Part shown: one piece after another, positions 13,039-25,152 of the stretch
How the letters are laid out: the number at the start of each line of letters is the position of its first letter
Numbering within the stretch: the first letter of the stretch is position 1
Notes under the pieces: model-generated
The model's database searches: none
Told to the model about the DNA's origin: nothing
What the model saw: the letters and a program-made list of their open reading frames with translations, nothing else
Made by a program: the position numbers and the translations under genes
DNA from: Sipunculus nudus
Lineage: Eukaryota; Annelida; Sipuncula; Golfingiida; Sipunculidae
Direction: 5' to 3'
Assembly: GCA_026874595.1 (NCBI GenBank)
Contig: CM049318.1
Location: 34,493,956-34,557,955, forward strand
DNA: 64,000 nucleotides

Positions 13039-13203
13039 ATCACCTGAAAACCAAGTTAGAGGAATATGTAGAACAGCTTGGTAAGGTGCGAGTGGTACGC
13101 ACCAAAAAACGAGAGGGATTGATTCGAGCACGTCTTCTGGGAGCATCTGTCGCGAAAGGAGCTGTGCTCACTTATCTTGACTCCCACTGTGAATGCACAG
13201 AAG
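13039..13203 (+). CDS. GALNT: GALNT exon 2: GT-A domain with DxH metal-binding motif
   Basis: 165 bases between TCTTGCAG and GTCAGA. The joined frame starts [19 protein letters not shown], continues [13 protein letters not shown] and ends [15 protein letters not shown] (13179-13187) is the family's DxH motif that holds Mn2+ and UDP-GalNAc; the following CEC is also typical. The exon leaves one base (g), so the next exon must supply two bases to make the Gly of GWLEP. All three exon 3 cassettes do so. The donor GTCAGA is weak. Confidence 0.95.
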
Positions 13204-13794
13204 GTCAGAATTTTAATAATTAATATCCATATTCCGTAAATTATTGTTTTCCACTCAGCATAAGCGTGTTTGTCATGCAATAATTGGGTAATGATCTGTT
13301 TGTGTCATGTTAAGCCTTAGAAATCCAATGATTAGCTTGTAATTATGAAATATTGAATTAGTTGGGTATTTTAATTGACTTCAGATGTCCTGTGCACATA
13401 TCAAATGTGCTTTTGAGATAATTAGTCTTTTTCACTTAGCTTAAGGACTAAAGTTTTTCATATGGAATTCGAAATTAATGGTGTGTGTCTCTATTGTTCT
13501 TAAGACTTTATATTACATGCAGTAATATCTATTTATTATCTATTGTTGACTTGTCTTTACAGCTATCATATTTCACATCCAGTGATTTATATTTTGTGCT
13601 TTTCTTATGAATGCCTTAATGAAATTTAAATATATTTAAATGATCTCTGTTTCAGGACATTGTTTTCTAAGGACGACAGGATTCAGGATTTTTAATACAA
13701 CAGCAAAATAATGTTTTAATTTCAATCCATGGTTTATGTATGAAGGGATACATGTTGTTTACATAATAATGTGTTTTGCCTCAGTTTCAGGAGC

Positions 13795-13985
13795 CTGGAT
13801 TTGAATCTGTATTATTTTCCTGCATTTGTTACTCGAATTCCGCCATTATATAAAATGAGAGGAAGCACTTACTGCCCTGTCGCATAGTCCAAAACAGGAT
13901 GGAAATCCAAAGATATACACATACTCATTTAAGCCAGCATTAAAAAGTGGAGGCGGTGCCCTCCAACAAAAAAAAATAATTATTA
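13795..13985 (+). mobile_element. SINE fragment (3' half)
   Basis: Shares the tail of the 5520 and 44011 SINEs: 'gaggaagcacttactgccctgtcgc', 'AGTCCAAAACAGGATGG' and an AAAAGTGGAGG hairpin end followed by poly-A. Confidence 0.5.
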
Positions 13986-16143
13986 AAAAATAATAAATAC
14001 TCTGATACAGACATGAAGGTGTGCCTCTTTTATCCCATTCCTCTACCTGGTTGCCATGGCTTCATCTTTGTCTTCTTGCAGATTAATTGATTCTTCAGTG
14101 GTAAAATTTAAATTATCACTATGGCAATTAATGTTATTGGAATTTCCTAGATGTACACCACTTTTTTATATCTTTTTAAAAGTTTAAAAAACCATTGATG
14201 CAAGAAGCAATAAACTCTACTGAAAGTGCTACTGTTATGAAAATTTTCACATATTTTTTCACTTAATGGTAAGTTACAAAAGTTGTTTAATATTCCATAT
14301 TGTCAGAGTGATCATACTGATCTGTTTTTGTCACATATTGGACAGATATATGAGTATTTCTTAATTATTACCAAAACTCGATGGGCAAATCCATGGGCTG
14401 TAATTACTGTCAGTATACTGGTTTTGTATTTTCACCTTAAAATCCTTCTGAAAGTTTTAGATTTAAAAATGTAAAGGAATTAAAAATTGAGAAATTCTTC
14501 AGTCTGTTCAGATTTGCGGCCCAAAATATTTTATATCAATTATCAGGGCTGTTTTATGCTGTGCTGTATTCTGAATTTCTCTGTCCTTAAATATTACTAA
14601 TGTCCATACCTGATGAAGACTTCAAACGATGCTATGTGTCCCAGTGGGCCTGGAGTAATCTGTGCAAAGCTGTAAACATGTTATTGGTGATGTTCTAATT
14701 TTTCAACTGACAGAGTAACCTTTGAAGAGCATGGGAATAATCAAATAGAAAAACATTGGATTTTTTTTTTTATTTTCAAGTTGTGAAACTCTTAATGTGT
14801 TTTACCCTTAGGGAATGCCATGGACTTATACAGTACAGGTCATCAGGTCCCATCTTTAACTGATAATGTTATATATGGTAACTTCAATTTTATATGGTTG
14901 TTACCTCCTTCTTTTTGAGAGTTTTAAATTTGTGATATCTATGAAAAGAAAATTATTGTAAAAATTGAACCATCACAAATTAGAGGCCACATCATCAAAG
15001 TCAAAAGGTGGATATTATAAATAATAACAGTTCTTGTGTTGCACCCGTCAATAAAATATTGCTATTATAAATGATATACAATCTTTCAAATTAATTGGCA
15101 GTGATAATCAAATATATTTGACTTGTTCGATGTTCACTTGGTTCCCTGTCCAATTGTTATGATTTTGCGCAAATATCATTTAAAATAAGTAATTAATGGA
15201 ATAATGGATATATACTGTGTGTAGGTTATTTTATGTTGACTTTGGGGAAATGGAACCAGCACCACAACAGTGAGAGAGTGAAAATTGCAAAATTTTAACC
15301 TTGGCATTATGAAGCTAACCATTGTATATCATTTACCTTGATTCTGTGGGATTGATAGTTCATAGCTCCATGCTGACATGGTCAGAATTATTGACTTGTA
15401 TCCTGCCTCACACCTGGATGTCTATCTAACAGTGACTACAAATCAATCTAAGACATCTGTTATATCCTGCACTGTTTATCAAACGTTGATTTTAGAATAA
15501 CAACAGCAGGCAAAGCAGATTCAGGGTCAATGGATCTGATGATATACAAGTCGTAAATCCACTTTAAAATGTTCAGATGCAACTTATTTATATGACACCA
15601 GATGGGACTTAGTATTTTTTTAGATGCTTGGAGAAGACTGTCATTGATTGGACAGACTGAAATTGCACTTCTGGTTTCCTGTTCGTAACTATATTTTCAA
15701 TGATTACATGAAGATAAATCCCTGCCGTTAGACCAAATAGGGTCATCCACGAAGTATTCTAGGTTAAGCTTTGATGAAGTTACTCCTCTTTATATTTTTT
15801 GGCAGTAATATACCTATCATCAAAAAAGTATAAATATTTGGTACTTTACCTGACCATTTTCATCACATATTAGTCAATACCTCTGTGAGTTTAGTGCCTA
15901 AATATACAAAGTCTACTCTCCCTCGTTAACCTTCCTGGTCCTCAGCACAACAAATAAAATTATAATTTGGGTGCTGAATATAAATTGGGGAATTATACAG
16001 CTGTGCTTGTGATCATCGATCTGTTCAAATATTTCATATTTTCAGGGAATCAAAACCATTGCTTCTGTTTTCCAGCATTCTGATTGGTCAGGGTGCCTCA
16101 TGCATAATTCATAAGATGGCCTAAGGATTTGTTCATAGAATCA

Positions 16144-16396
16144 GTCTTAATGATCATGATGGTGGTTATGATGATTGTTGTTCAAATGATGATTACAACA
16201 ACAGATTTGATGATGGTAATGATATTGATGATGATAGTGTTTTGTGATAATTGTGATGATGATGATGATTTTACTGTTGACCATGATGTTGGTGATGATA
16301 ATGATGATAGATTTGACAATAATGATGTTGATGACAGTGTTTTTATGATGATAATGATTACATTTTAGTGATGATGATGATGATGATGTTGATGGT
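16144..16396. repeat. Degenerate (GAT)n microsatellite abutting exon 3A
   Basis: About 250 bases dominated by GAT/ATG triplets, with pure runs at 16255-16270 and 16370-16386. It ends about 28 bases before the exon 3A acceptor AG. Both strands give long open frames (Asp/Met or His/Asn rich) that are artefacts. Confidence 0.9.
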
Positions 16397-16424
16397 GGTA
16401 TTATGCTGCTGACTCTACTTTTAG

Positions 16425-16638
16425 GCTGGTTGGAGCCTCTGTTAGACCGGATAGCAGAGAATAAATCCAACGTGGTCACTCCAGTGATCGATGTGATTGA
16501 TGATGAAACTTTACGGTACCAGTTTGGTACCGCCAAAACTGTCAGTGTGGGTGGATTTGATTGGAATATGCAGTTTAACTGGCATGCAATCCCAGAGAGA
16601 GAACGTTTGAGACGTGGCTATGATGTCGCTCCGGTCAG
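16425..16638 (+). CDS. GALNT: GALNT alternative exon 3A (catalytic cassette, canonical type)
   Basis: 214 bases, acceptor CTACTTTTAG, donor GTAAAC. Encodes GWLEPLLDRIAENKSNVV then TPVIDVIDD, GGFDWNMQFNW, PERERLRR and APVR. In GALNTs this block follows DxH, lines the active-site cleft and carries the F-x-W-x3-F-x-W signature seen here. Its tail (R-R-G, A-P-V-R) looks most like ordinary GALNT1-type enzymes, so I take 3A as the ancestral form. It has Thr where 3B and 3C have Cys in the VVCP block. By hand count about 31 of 70 residues match 3B, with no gaps. A GAT microsatellite ends about 25 bases upstream of the acceptor. Confidence 0.94.
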
Positions 16639-19600
16639 GTAAACATAAGTCACCAATGAAATTAATCTCGTGTTGTCTGACATTACAAACTTTCACACTA
16701 ACCAGGGGGCCACAAGAGGTCTGTCATAAACCTCATACTTTTCAGTACCCAATATTTCATTTGAATAGGAAGCTCAGTTCAGAAACATTTTTCAAGGAAA
16801 CCTTTATGTTTATATTCATAATATGTTGGGATACTAAAATTTTCAAATTCATCTTTATTATTAATTTTCCATTTCTCAGTTTGCATCAGATTTTAATTCA
16901 CTTTTCCCATCTTTGGTAATTGATAAAAGATTTGAACATTTCAACTACTGATATCTTGTTGGGATAAACTGACTCCTTGCACCAAAACACCTGCTGACAC
17001 AGGTTACTCAGTGTAGCTGACACAGCCATGTCTGTTTTTCACTCGTTTGTTTCTTTACTTTTGTTTCTTTTTGTTCTTCACATGCTCCTACTTTTGTCTC
17101 ACATTCACACGTTTTTGAAGGACCTTGCTTTCACTGTATGTAGTCATATGTTGAGCGACTCTTACAATTGAAAGAACAAACAACTATTACAGTACATTGA
17201 AAAATGGAACCGTACAATATAACTGCAAAATTGAAAAACGTTGAAGTAAACTGTAATTGCAAGAATTAAAAATGTTACGGTTGTAGTGTAAAGTTTTGGT
17301 AGAACAATGACTGTAAAAGTTAAAATATGACTGCAAGACAGAATATTAACAGCAAAAATGTGATGGTAAAGCTGCGCAGTAGAAATTTTATTCATGAGTA
17401 AACAGTATAACAGATAATGTTAATTTTTTGTGAAGCAAAAATTTTTTTCAAATTTGTTATATTTACATATTTGAGTTTTTTTACAAAATTCCTTTGAGTT
17501 ATAATTTTTTGTGTATATATACAGACACACACACACACCACAAAGCAAGTTGTAATTCTTTGTGTATGTATGCTGTAAAAGCACACACAACATAGCAAGC
17601 ATATATACTGAAGCCTGTTATTAATTGAAAAAAAATCCTACATTTAAATTAATCTCCTACCTGTGACATTGATTTAAAATCCAAATAAATTTTGCATAGC
17701 TTCTGTATGTTAAGTATGAACTACAATAAATATGTTAAAAAAAGCATTCCATAAATGTTAAGCAGCCGTTACAATAGCACACAATTACAAAAATAAACTA
17801 TACATGTAACATACAGTTTATTGTATTGTTTTTATAACAGATACAGAACCAACATTTAAATGTTATCTATGACAAATAAATCAAGCAACCATATGACAAT
17901 TTTTACCACAGAATCTGTTACAAAGTTATTTTATATAATGACATTCATAATAAAATCTAGTACTTCAATACAAGTAAGCAAAGAGTTAATGCTCTGATTG
18001 CATAAATATAGTTACAGTGGCACCTAACTCTGTGTCACATGGAATATATTCACTAAAAGGTCAGTATACATGATTAATTTCAAAATACTCAACTACAGTA
18101 TTTGAGGTAATTAAGTTGTTGCTTTAGAGTCATGAATGGTGATGTATGAATTTTACAGCAGATTTGAAGGAAAAGTCAAGGTCAATTATAAGTTGCCTAT
18201 AGGTCATTCAGTTAAAAGTCTTGAAAATTTAGAATGAAAGTGTCTTACTGAAAAGGAATGGTGTACAGTATATTCCTAATATATTTGCTATAAACTTTAT
18301 ATGATTTAGTTTTAATTAAAGTATTTAAATCAGCATCATAATCAGGAAGGTCAAGGTCATATAGTGTATGTAGCAGATGGGCACATAGGATGATCTTAGG
18401 TATGTTATTGCCTTGAATGTTTGTTCCATTTAAGCACATTGCACAAGATTATTTCAGGCATGGTTCCCTGATAGAAGGTTGGTGCAAGGTCTAATATGGT
18501 TTTAATTAATAATTGTTTATGGTACTTGGTTTTAATATTAACACTTTGCATGTGAGACACGCAACACCACTACATTATTTTGCAACAAGGCCATTAATGG
18601 TATCTATCCCTCAACATCACACATTCTCGTTTTATCTGTACTTCTGCATCAATGACTCAGATCTGTCAAATCCTAATTAATAAGGTAATGGGTGTTAATG
18701 AAGTGGTTGCATGTAATTTGACTCTGGATTCATTAGGCATGCACGCTTTATAGAATATGGATAAGAAATTTTTCGCAGCCTGTCTGCATATGACTACTAA
18801 ATTACTAAACAGAGATATATATTTTTCATAACATCAGGGATCTGTGTCACAGGATTGTGTAAAAATTAATTCTGATTTAAATGGATGCACTGCTAACATG
18901 TTCTGTATACAGACTTTGGAGGCCAAAATTCAGAATGTTGTTTGAGCCAAGAAGAGTATATAACTGTAAATTAAAGCTCTCTTTTTAAGAAAAAATACAG
19001 TTATTAAATAAACAATTAATTTTGGTACATATTTATACATAAAAAAAATTAATTTTGGGTATATTTATAAAAAAAGCTATTCACTCTCATATGTAACCTC
19101 TGTAAAGATAACTTTGTTTATGCATGATAGCAGAAGTTTACTTTTGCCAAGCTAAAACCAAAACACTTTGGAAGATTGGGAGGAGATTTTATCTTCATTA
19201 CCATAGTATCCATTGGAGTTGTCTTTTTTCTACTTGTCATATTAGGTATACATAAAATACTTGGTTCTTTCATGGAAATATAAAAAATGTGCAAAGATTT
19301 CATTCTGAAACCTTTTCCTTACGCCTGTTCACAATAGATATAAACTTACCACTGTCACAATCAGTTGTGTGAAAAAAAAAACAGCCTTTTGCATTACTAA
19401 AATCAACAGTAAAAAAATAATTTATTTGTGGTTCATGACAAGTTTATCTTTTTTTCATGACTGCCAGGGTTTGAGCATGTAAAATAATATTGTACATTCG
19501 GCTTAATTATCTTGTTATGGTAAACAGACAAACAATACACAGAAGCAAAAAAATATGTAAAACAGGTGAAAAGGAGACAATGAGCCTCTAAGGCAGGGTG

Positions 19601-19656
19601 GTTCCTCTATGAAACTTTTGTATTAAGCCAAAATGAATAGATAGTTGAAGATAATA

Positions 19657-19817
19657 CAGTGGGACCTGTCTGAAAGACCACCTGTCTATTAAGACCACCT
19701 TTGCATGAACTGAAATCATTCACATTAGTTATAACAGGCCTATCAAGTAAGACCACCTGCCTATTAAGACCACTTTTAGCCAGCCCCACAGGTGGTCTTA
19801 TAACACAGGTTTCACTG
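19657..19817. mobile_element. TA-flanked MITE, copy 2
   Basis: 161 bases, CAGTGGGACCTGTCTGAAAG to ACAGGTTTCACTG, flanked by TA on both sides. The best-preserved long copy of the family; the interior carries 'tattaagaccacc' repeats and a GGTGGTCTTA close to the right end. Confidence 0.75.
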
Positions 19818-20729
19818 TACACTAGATGTCAAGTGACTAATTACCTTTAAAAATTATTCAAACTTCAAAATCCTTGCTTATCAAGTGAATGGCTTGTACA
19901 TTTGTACATCCAGTCAGAAATGGTTAAGAAAATGTTGTCACAGTGGGTATAGGCCATGTTTTATTCTTACCCAGCCAGTATATACTCAGTCAATGTTCTC
20001 TGTTTTATTTTCTTATCTGCACAGGTTGGTTAAATTGGAATAAATTATGCCAGTTAGGGAAAAGGAGCTGTAAACATGAAGCATGTGTATTTTGTCTCTG
20101 ATGGATTTATATTTATTACATCACATACCAGTTGGGGACCTCATGACCTTTGTTGTTTCTGGGCTTGAACACATGACCAATGACATCATATATCATGAAT
20201 TATGCATGAGATTATCTCCCAGCGTGTATAACAATATAAACAGTATGGAAATTTGATATTTCTGAAAACAGAATAGATGCCTCTGTCAAGAATTGCTGAG
20301 GCATTTTATTCAGCATAATTCGTCAAGATCTGAAATAATTTGTCTTTATTTTGTCTGATTGGTCAGATAACTTCATGCATAATGCATGAGATTGGTCACT
20401 GAATCAAGGCCTGTAACAATGAGGACTTTGATATTACTTAGATGTAATCCCTTTCTCTCTTTGTGTCTGACGACTCTTGAGTTGTGCATCATGCATGTTA
20501 CACTGGATGCACCGTGTGGTTCCCATTTCAGGTGGTGGTTTGTTGCATGGAGTTGGCCTAATGAGAATCAGTCCCCAATATCATTTTAATGGCTTTATTT
20601 CTGATTAACCTAGAGTTAAGGTGACTTGTGTTTAGGTGTGTACAGATTCTGTGCTTGGTGTATATAATGCTCCTCGTGCAGTAGTTAAAGACTGCAGTCA
20701 TCCCAGACATTGTTTCATGTAACCACTGC

Positions 20730-20999
20730 TTGGTATGGCAAGGTTCTCTGGGCAGGAACACCAGGGTACGCACAGAGCAAGAATTTTTTTCATTACACCG
20801 GGACACAAGCTCTCATTGGTTTGAATCTTGGCCCAATGCGAGAACAGATTTTTATCAGACCAACGAGAGAGTGTGTCACAATGTTTAAAATTTTGGCTGG
20901 ATATCATGCAATATCATGCACACTTTCAGTGGTCTGATTACAATTCTTTGCTCTTTGCGCTTCCTAGTGTTCCTGCCCAGAGTACCTTGCCATACCAAT
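20730..20999. mobile_element. Foldback/MITE element with about 65-bp arms
   Basis: TTGGTATGGCAAGGTTCTCT followed by GGGCAGGAACACCAGG on the left is mirrored on the right by CCTAGTGTTCCTGCCCAGAG and TACCTTGCCATACCAA. The first 30 bases differ at one position and similarity continues inward through CGCA.AGAGCA.GAATT. The transcript could form a long hairpin. The superfamily is unclear. Confidence 0.7.
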
Positions 21000-21433
21000 C
21001 AAAGATTACACAAAACAAATTCTAGGATTACAACAGTGTATAACAGCTACATGAGGAGTGTAGGTGTATATATAATTATGACTTTGTCTTAGTTCTTTTT
21101 CATCTCTATAGGTTTGGCTGCTTCAAACCGGCAAACAGACTGACACAATAGTGATGTTCATATCCAGTGTCTCAACTTACACTACTTTCCTATTTTTATC
21201 ATAAAACTGCCATTTATAAAGATGGGATGATTTACATTTGGCCTAACATTTCACCTTGGACCTCCTTAACAGAATATTGCCCCCCAACCTTTAGTTTATT
21301 AGTTACTATCTTACATAGATTTAAACACTTTTATTAACAAATGTGTTCTTTAACCATTTGGCCATACACTTTCCAGTTTGCAAGCTTTAAATTGTTAATC
21401 AAGGGTTACTTTCACAGTTTGATTTACCAAGTT

Positions 21434-21590
21434 AACATGATTGTGTCAAGGCCCAGATCCCAATCTGGACCAATCAAAAATTGGTCCAGACCAAATCCCA
21501 ATTGGGATTTTAACTGGACCAAATTTCAATTGGGAATTGGTCCAGACCAGATCCTATAATTGGGATTCAGTCTGGCCTATATCCCAGTCA
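21434..21590. repeat. Palindrome-rich repeat cluster 1 (TCCCAATTGGGA type)
   Basis: Repeated 'ggtccagaccaaatccc' units joined by palindromes such as ATCCCAATTGGGAT (21495-21508). Related to cluster 2, half a kilobase downstream. Confidence 0.75.
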
Positions 21591-22100
21591 GTTAATAATA
21601 AAGAGAATGACTTCCTGTCTAATCAGTTTAAGATGATGGCTGCTCATACCCCTGATCTAGCTCATATCTGTATCTACTTGCTGATTTCTTATCCACAGGG
21701 CTCTTTTGAATGATCAAATCAATGTTAAATTATATATTATATAAATTTTTTTTTGTTTATTTAGATACAGAATTTAATTATTTTGATTCATACATACATG
21801 ATACAAGTAGGTAATACAAACCAAAAGAAGTTTTATTCATCATATTTTCAATTTTGACAAAGGTTAAGATGTGCAACAAAATCAGTAGTATTCTTTTATT
21901 CCATTAAATATCAGGTGTCAGTCCTACTAATATTTACATGTTCAACTAGCTCTGTGTATTTGAAGTTCGAAATGGCATAAATAAAATTTATGAATTACAA
22001 AATTAGATTTAAGTTTATGAGAAGTTGAACTAAGATGAGTTAATTTTCCTCAGTTTAATCAGAAGTATGTGCAGTAGGCTTTATTTTGTATTATGTCAAC

Positions 22101-22385
22101 TCCCAGGCTGAATCAGGATGTGGGCTGGACCAGATCCTGATCAGGATTTGAACTGGTTAGAATCCTGATCAGGTTTTGGTTTGGACCAATCAGGAATTGG
22201 TCAGCCTATCCTAAACTCGATAGGGATCTGGTCAAATCCTGATCGGGATTCAATCCGGCCTAAACCCTGATCAGGATCTGGTCCAGCCCAAATCCTGAAT
22301 CTCTGGGTTTAGGCAAGACTGAATCCCAATCAGGATTTGGGCTGGACCAGATCCCAATTGGTCAAGCTTAGGATCTGAGAATCGA
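22101..22385. repeat. Palindrome-rich repeat cluster 2 (TCCTGATCAGGA type)
   Basis: At least five variants of ATCCTGATCAGGAT (one perfect at 22134-22147) alternating with CTGGACCAGATC-like spacers in both orientations. The unit is about 30 bp and degenerate. Confidence 0.75.
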
Positions 22386-22593
22386 CACTTGCATCTTAGG
22401 GTGAGTTACAGTGTTTTGCATTGAAATTATTGTATGCTTGAATCCATCAGCCAGCTTAAATACCATAGATACACTTGTGATGTAATAATGGTTACCATAA
22501 TCACTTGGATTTTGACACAAGTCCAAAATATGACTAAGTCATCTTATTGCAACAAACTCCTTTAACCCTCCACTCCATAAAAGTCAACAGTAA

Positions 22594-22892
22594 GGCCAAA
22601 AAATAAAAAAGGTATGGTTCTCAGGCACCTCCCACATCAATTTTAACCCCTTGCATCAAAAATTTTTATTTTGATTTCATCTTTCAAGAAGATAAAATAA
22701 TACAATTTTAAAATGATTTTCTTTGTTATGTAGTGCTTTTACCTGTTTAGCAAAATAAAAACTGTAATTTTCATGCTTTTCCCTGATCATATGTCATTTT
22801 TATTGAAACAAACAAAAAAGGGTAAAAAATAAATATCGCCTGCCCACACTGATTTCTGAAAAAAAGTGCCTGAGAACCATACTTTTTTTGCC
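22594..22892. mobile_element. Harbinger-like MITE, copy 1
   Basis: Terminal inverted repeats GGCCAAAAAATAAAAAAGGT / TATGGTTCTCAGGCAC, with the complementary end GTGCCTGAGAACCATA then TTTTTTGCC. Flanked by direct TAA (22591-22593, 22893-22895). A 3-bp TAA/TTA duplication and GGCC ends fit PIF/Harbinger. Confidence 0.75.
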
Positions 22893-23084
22893 TAATATGT
22901 TCTGATTCATTAATCTCATCCCATCTTTATAAATGTCAGTTCCGTCAAGGATTGAAGAATAATGTTCCCAATTGGATTGATTTAATAATAGTGGTAACTT
23001 TACCTGTGCTTTATGAAGACTTTCATGGTACTGACCATGAAAGCTTCCAACATAAAAGATGTAGCTGTGTACCTTTATTGGATA

Positions 23085-23712
23085 CAGTTGTCCCTGGTTT
23101 GACAGACCCCAAGATCAAATTATAACTTACTGGTAATGACCATCTTTCTCTACACAAATGGTCCTACAGTTAAAATATTCCTTTCAAGATCAAGCAACCA
23201 CCTGACAAACATGACCACCAACTACCAATTATCATAATTTTATTTGCTTTATAAGACCCTTTTCAAAGGTTATTGACTACTGCATTGTGCATAAGTAGGT
23301 GATAATTTGGTGATAATGGCATTTGTTTGGATTGTTTGTGAATGCAGTTGGCAGTAGGAAACCAGCCATAATTGAAATGACTTTGAAACTCCCAAGCAAC
23401 TGACATGGATGGTCACCTTACACTTGGTGTTGAAAAATAGTTTGAAGTACTTAGATACACGGTGATCTTTATTTTAAAGTTTTAATTTTGGATATTAAAG
23501 AAAGATGGAAATGTATGTACTCGATAATTTGGTAAGTTCTCAGAATATCTTTCACTCAATGCCATCTTGAGTAGTTTTCAGACTCGGGTGGCAGCTAACA
23601 AGATATAAATGAGAACCAATTTTGCATCCATTTTTTTTATCAAACAGCAACCTAATGTTACCAAATATATTTCTTTGGTAGACAGGTTGGTCTCTCAAAG
23701 CAGGGACAACTG
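23085..23712. mobile_element. 628-bp TIR element, TA-flanked
   Basis: Left end CAGTTGTCCCTGGTTTGACA / GACC, right end GGTCTCTCAAAGCAGGGACA / ACTG; about 25 bases with two mismatches. TA on both sides. The CAGT start and TA duplication fit the Tc1/mariner/pogo superfamily; no transposase is visible inside. Confidence 0.7.
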
Positions 23713-23879
23713 TACTTGAATTACATTCATTAACACAGTTAGAGATTAGTTATGTAGATTAAAGCTAAGGCTAGGTCAAGATGACATTCAGTCAGCCTAG
23801 GTACCTAGATCTCTTTCCATGGTTTGTTAACCCTTACTGTCTTTGAGATAACCAGAGATTCAATGAATTTTCTGAATCT

Positions 23880-24300
23880 GACTATAACTATTTTTCCATT
23901 GGATCATTTTGCCTGAGTTTTGGCAAAATCCACTCATGTTTAATGAGGTTGGAAATCACCAGGCTTCCTACTGATAACAGTGATAATTACAAGGAATTAT
24001 AAACTTTAATGAAACATAAAAAATATTAACTATGATGATATCTTGTCTGAGCTCAATTCTTTTAAGAAATCATGCATATGTGATAAGGTCAGAGGTCACC
24101 AGACTTTGGTGTTGCCATGATAACTTGCCTGAAATTTTCTGGATTTCCATGAAACTCCCTTAAAAATTATAAATATCAATCTTAAATTCCTTGTTTTAAA
24201 ATCATTACACATCAGCACATTTTATGAGGTCAAAGGTCACAATTCTTACAATGAGCATAATATTGCAGTGCTCCTGTTCACACCTGAAGAACTGATGACA
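23880..24300. repeat. Three-unit 140-bp tandem repeat with AGGTCA-type motifs
   Basis: Units are aligned on AGGTTGGAAATCA (23946), AGGTCAGAGGTCA (24086) and AGGTCAAAGGTCA (24227), each preceded by 'catgtttaatg'-like and followed by 'caccag'-like sequence. The third is a perfect DR1 hormone-receptor consensus. Confidence 0.6.
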
Positions 24301-24885
24301 GTTCATTACTTTGACCTGCATGGTTTTCCTTTCTGTGGACAGGTACAGCAAATGTCACCAATGAAATAAAAATTTGCTTATTTCATCAGTGTATTCTTAA
24401 AATAAGACAGATTGGTTGTGCAGTGACTATTTATGCTTTGCAGTGGCGACTTCTGAATTCCCCCTGATTATGTGACATGCAGAATAATGATAAAAATTAC
24501 AGTAAGTGGACACTTGTCATCACTATAATCCTTCTAGCTCAAAATGCTACCTGACCAGTGTAAAAGAAAAAGTATAGCCCTTCTTGAAATAGACCTTAGC
24601 TTGATTTAGGCATTTATGGTTGAATTGTAGTGGTCCAATTGATCTCTCATCCATTATTAAGGCTTTATAAGCCTCTTGAGCCTTTGGATTATACATTTTG
24701 TTTTCTTATTCATTTTGTCATCTGTCTTTTGTGCATCAAGGCTATATATATATATTCCATTTAAAGGTTTTTTTTCTGTGGACCTTGTACTTACAGGGTA
24801 GATTATTATTATGACTTTTTGGTTTCATTTGTGTAACGTTATTTGTATTGTTTCCATTCTTTGTCTTTTTCAGCCTTTATCTGTC

Positions 24886-25152
24886 ACATTTGATTAACAT
24901 GCAGTGTTTGATTGACAGGTCACATTTTAGAGGAAACTAATTGAAAAACCACACTTGGTTGCCATATCTTTTTTGACAGGAGGCATTTGATTGACAGAAC
25001 ACATTTGATTGAAAGGACATTTGATTAACTATTAGTATTGACATTTGAATGACAGTTGATGGTTGATTTGTGCATCAAAGCCCATATAACACTTGTGTCT
25101 CACATTAAGATATCAGGCCACGTTTGATTGACAGGTCATATTTGATTGACAG
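24886..25152 (+). promoter_or_regulatory. TTTGATTGACAG array forming the exon 3B acceptor region
   Basis: About nine variants of (CA)TTTGATTGACAG lie in 267 bases, the last being the exon 3B acceptor itself. Copies ending in AG lie at 24918, 24979, 24997, 25054 and 25134. The nearest is 18 bases before the true AG and its use would add an in-frame TGA. There is almost no pyrimidine tract. A role in regulating exon 3B is inference. Confidence 0.55.

Larger units (their letters stand above)
16639..25152. other. Intron between GALNT cassettes 3A and 3B
   Basis: 8.5 kb without recognisable coding sequence. It holds a TA-flanked MITE (19657-19817), a foldback element (20730-20999), two palindrome clusters, a Harbinger-like MITE, a 628-bp TIR element and a 140-bp repeat trio, each listed separately. 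16.65-19.6 kb is plain AT-rich sequence with a short CA run near 17525. Confidence 0.8.

Noticed and set aside
16129-16536. 129-codon - strand frame rich in His/Asn and a + frame rich in Asp/Met
   Set aside because: Reads through the GAT microsatellite and the antisense of exon 3A.
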